DNA from: Comamonadaceae bacterium
Lineage (GTDB): Bacteria; Pseudomonadota; Gammaproteobacteria; Burkholderiales; Burkholderiaceae_C
Length of the DNA stretch: 14,249 nucleotides
NCBI GenBank assembly: GCA_947458345.1
Contig: CANHBU010000010.1
Location: 1 to 14,249 of the forward strand
Direction: 5' to 3'
Under the pieces are notes generated by a model, which saw only the letters and a program-made list of their open reading frames with translations, made no database searches and was not told the DNA's origin. Each line of letters starts with the position of its first letter. Within the stretch, counting starts at the first letter, position 1. The position numbers and the translations under genes are program-made. Positions 13,182 through 14,249 of the stretch are shown piece by piece.

Positions 13182-14027
13182 TTATTGGGTCGCCGCGCTG
13201 CGCTGGCGCGGCAGTCGCAGTTGCACGCATTCGAGCTCAGTTTGCGCGCTCAGGCTCGCGGTTTCGCCCGTGCCCAGTGCAAGTGTGGTGTGCCGCCCGA
13301 CGGCTTGCCCCGCCGCTTGCCCCGCGCCCGAGAGGACGAAGTAAAAACTGCGCGCTTCAAGCGCGAGCGCGGAGCCGGCATCGAGCTTGAAAAAAGCGAT
13401 CTTGGTTTCAAGCTCGCTAAAAACGCCCATGAGCTTGCTGCACACGCCCGGCTGCCCCGGCACGCTGACCCAGTCGAAGTGGCCCGAGTTCATGAAAACC
13501 GGACGCTCGTAACGCTCTTTGGGATAGACCAGCGGCCGGCCGTGGATGTGCTCCCAGATCGCCTCATAGGCGTCTTGGTTGACCTTGGTGCCGTCTTCCT
13601 TGTAGCGGGTAAAGACGCCTTTTTCAAACGCGCCTTGTTGCTTGAGTTCGCCCGCGGCGCGCTCTTCCTCGGACTCGGCGGTGTAGCCCGACCCGCTGGC
13701 TCCGCCAAACTGCAGCAAGAGGTTCCAGGTGACGCCGCTTGAAGTTTGCGGGCCGTAGCGCGTGCCCTCTGGAAAGTAGCCCACCGACCCCGGTGTGAAG
13801 CAGCCGTCTTTGTCGTAGTCGAACTGGCCTTCGAGCTGGATCCGGATCTGGTCAAAGTTGTGGCGGTGGCGGGGCGAGAAAAAATCGCCCTCGATGTTGA
13901 CCAGCTTGAGCGAGTAATTGTCTGCGCCCGGCTCGCCTTCCAGGATGCGGCAGGCCCGAATGACGCCCTCGCGGATCTGGTTGTCGAGGGTGGTCAGCTT
14001 GCGGCTTTCAATCGGAACGACTTGCAT
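13182..14027 (-). CDS. Cupin-like two-domain protein of unknown function
   Basis: A 281-residue protein with a cupin pattern in its N-terminal half: SPRHRHNFDQIRIQLEG (51-67), then PGSVGYFPEGTRYGPQ (79-94), the usual second motif. The HxHxxxE ligand set reads His54, His56 and Gln60, so the glutamate is replaced by glutamine. Residues 115-175 form a charged insert. A second, degenerate cupin-like half (about 180-275) includes FFKLDAGSALALEARSFYFV and ends in ECVQLRLPR. ATG 14027 is supported by GGAG 6 bases upstream; the frame continues to 14186 with no similarity. It is convergent with the alpha/beta-hydrolase-fold gene and divergent from the gene starting at 14232. The function is not recognised; a metal-bound isomerase, a dioxygenase or a sensor-like binder are all possible. 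Confidence 0.75.
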   Translation of the reverse strand: MQVVPIESRKLTTLDNQIREGVIRACRILEGEPGADNYSLKLVNIEGDFFSPRHRHNFDQIRIQLEGQFDYDKDGCFTPGSVGYFPEGTRYGPQTSSGVTWNLLLQFGGASGSGYTAESEEERAAGELKQQGAFEKGVFTRYKEDGTKVNQDAYEAIWEHIHGRPLVYPKERYERPVFMNSGHFDWVSVPGQPGVCSKLMGVFSELETKIAFFKLDAGSALALEARSFYFVLSGAGQAAGQAVGRHTTLALGTGETASLSAQTELECVQLRLPRQRSAATQ

Positions 14028-14146
14028 AAAACTCTCCGGCGGTGAAACCCCCGCAAAAGACTCGCGGGCCTGCTTGGGCCAGGCTGTCGGCCGGGCTCGC
14101 GCGTCTGTCTTCGGGTTGCGGCATGGTAGCGCAAAGGCCCAGGCGT

Positions 14147-14178
14147 CCAAGGCTGATGCGCCCCAAGGCTGATGCGCC
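14147..14178. repeat. Perfect tandem duplication, 2 x 16 bp
   Basis: The unit CCAAGGCTGATGCGCC appears at 14147-14162 and again, with no spacer, at 14163-14178. It lies in the 204-base divergent gap between the two-domain cupin gene and the gene starting at 14232, ending 19 bases before a possible -10 box (TAGAAT, 14197-14202). It may be a recent slippage event that changed promoter spacing. Nothing else convincing is seen in this gap. Confidence 0.85.
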
Positions 14179-14231
14179 GCCAGCATGCATGCGTCCTAGA
14201 ATGCCTTGAAGTCAACCGAGGAGCACCAAGC

Positions 14232-14249
14232 ATGCGCGCACTGTCTTTC
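14232..14249 (+). CDS. Start of a gene running out of the window
   Basis: ATG at 14232 with GAGGAG (14218-14223) 8 bases upstream. Only six codons (MRALSF) are visible, so no product can be named. A weak -10-like TAGAAT lies at 14197-14202. It is divergent from the two-domain cupin gene. Confidence 0.6.

Noticed and set aside
1..14249. CRISPR array, tRNA, rRNA, insertion sequence or attachment site
   Set aside because: No regularly spaced repeats, transposase or integrase motifs, or tRNA-like cloverleaf were seen on reading both strands.

Overview
The window is about 14 kb of GC-rich DNA. Its codon use, short gene spacing, Q-M-P TRAP transporter order and gene families suggest a beta-proteobacterium, probably Burkholderiales (Comamonadaceae or Alcaligenaceae-like). 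This is inferred from style and not from a marker gene. I see no tRNA, rRNA, CRISPR array, insertion sequence or phage gene. Coding density is high and no gene-free gap exceeds 300 bases; the two longest are 12061-12342 and 14028-14231.

Layout. (1) 1-2295, plus strand: the C-terminal three quarters of a phenylacetate-CoA-ligase-like enzyme, then an amidase-signature hydrolase 3 bases later. (2) 2326-4462, minus strand: an allantoinase/cyclic-imidase-like polysaccharide deacetylase, overlapped by a CoA-transferase-family gene. (3) 4570-6788, plus strand: an enoyl-CoA hydratase/isomerase-family gene, followed by an MmgE/PrpD-family gene. (4) 6821-10720, minus strand: a TRAP transporter (dctQ, dctM, dctP order) and an EamA-type permease. 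(5) 10841-12060, minus strand: a small cupin and a 2-oxoglutarate/Fe(II)-type oxygenase. (6) 12343-13173, plus strand: an alpha/beta-hydrolase-fold protein. (7) 13182-14027, minus strand: a two-domain cupin-like protein. (8) From 14232: the first six codons of a new plus-strand gene.

Together this reads as a catabolic island for an imported small organic acid or amide. The TRAP system would import it. The deacetylase-like and amidase-like enzymes would break C-N bonds, for example a cyclic imide to a half-amide to a dicarboxylate. The CoA ligase or CoA-transferase homologue would make a thioester, and the enoyl-CoA and MmgE/PrpD enzymes would process it. The oxygenase and cupins could supply extra oxidation or isomerisation. 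The substrate cannot be named from sequence alone.

Two things stand out. First, a 12-bp palindrome close to TTGTCCGGACAA occurs three times, all in promoter regions: once between the divergent deacetylase and enoyl-CoA genes, and twice, 32 bp apart, over the TRAP promoter. This suggests one regulator, not encoded here, controls both parts. Second, three enzymes of the island lack the standard catalytic residues of their families: the CoA-transferase homologue (nucleophilic Glu replaced by Gly), the enoyl-CoA hydratase homologue (both Glu replaced by Ala) and the alpha/beta-hydrolase homologue (Ser and Asp replaced by Ala and Ser). The island may therefore carry unusual chemistry behind familiar folds.
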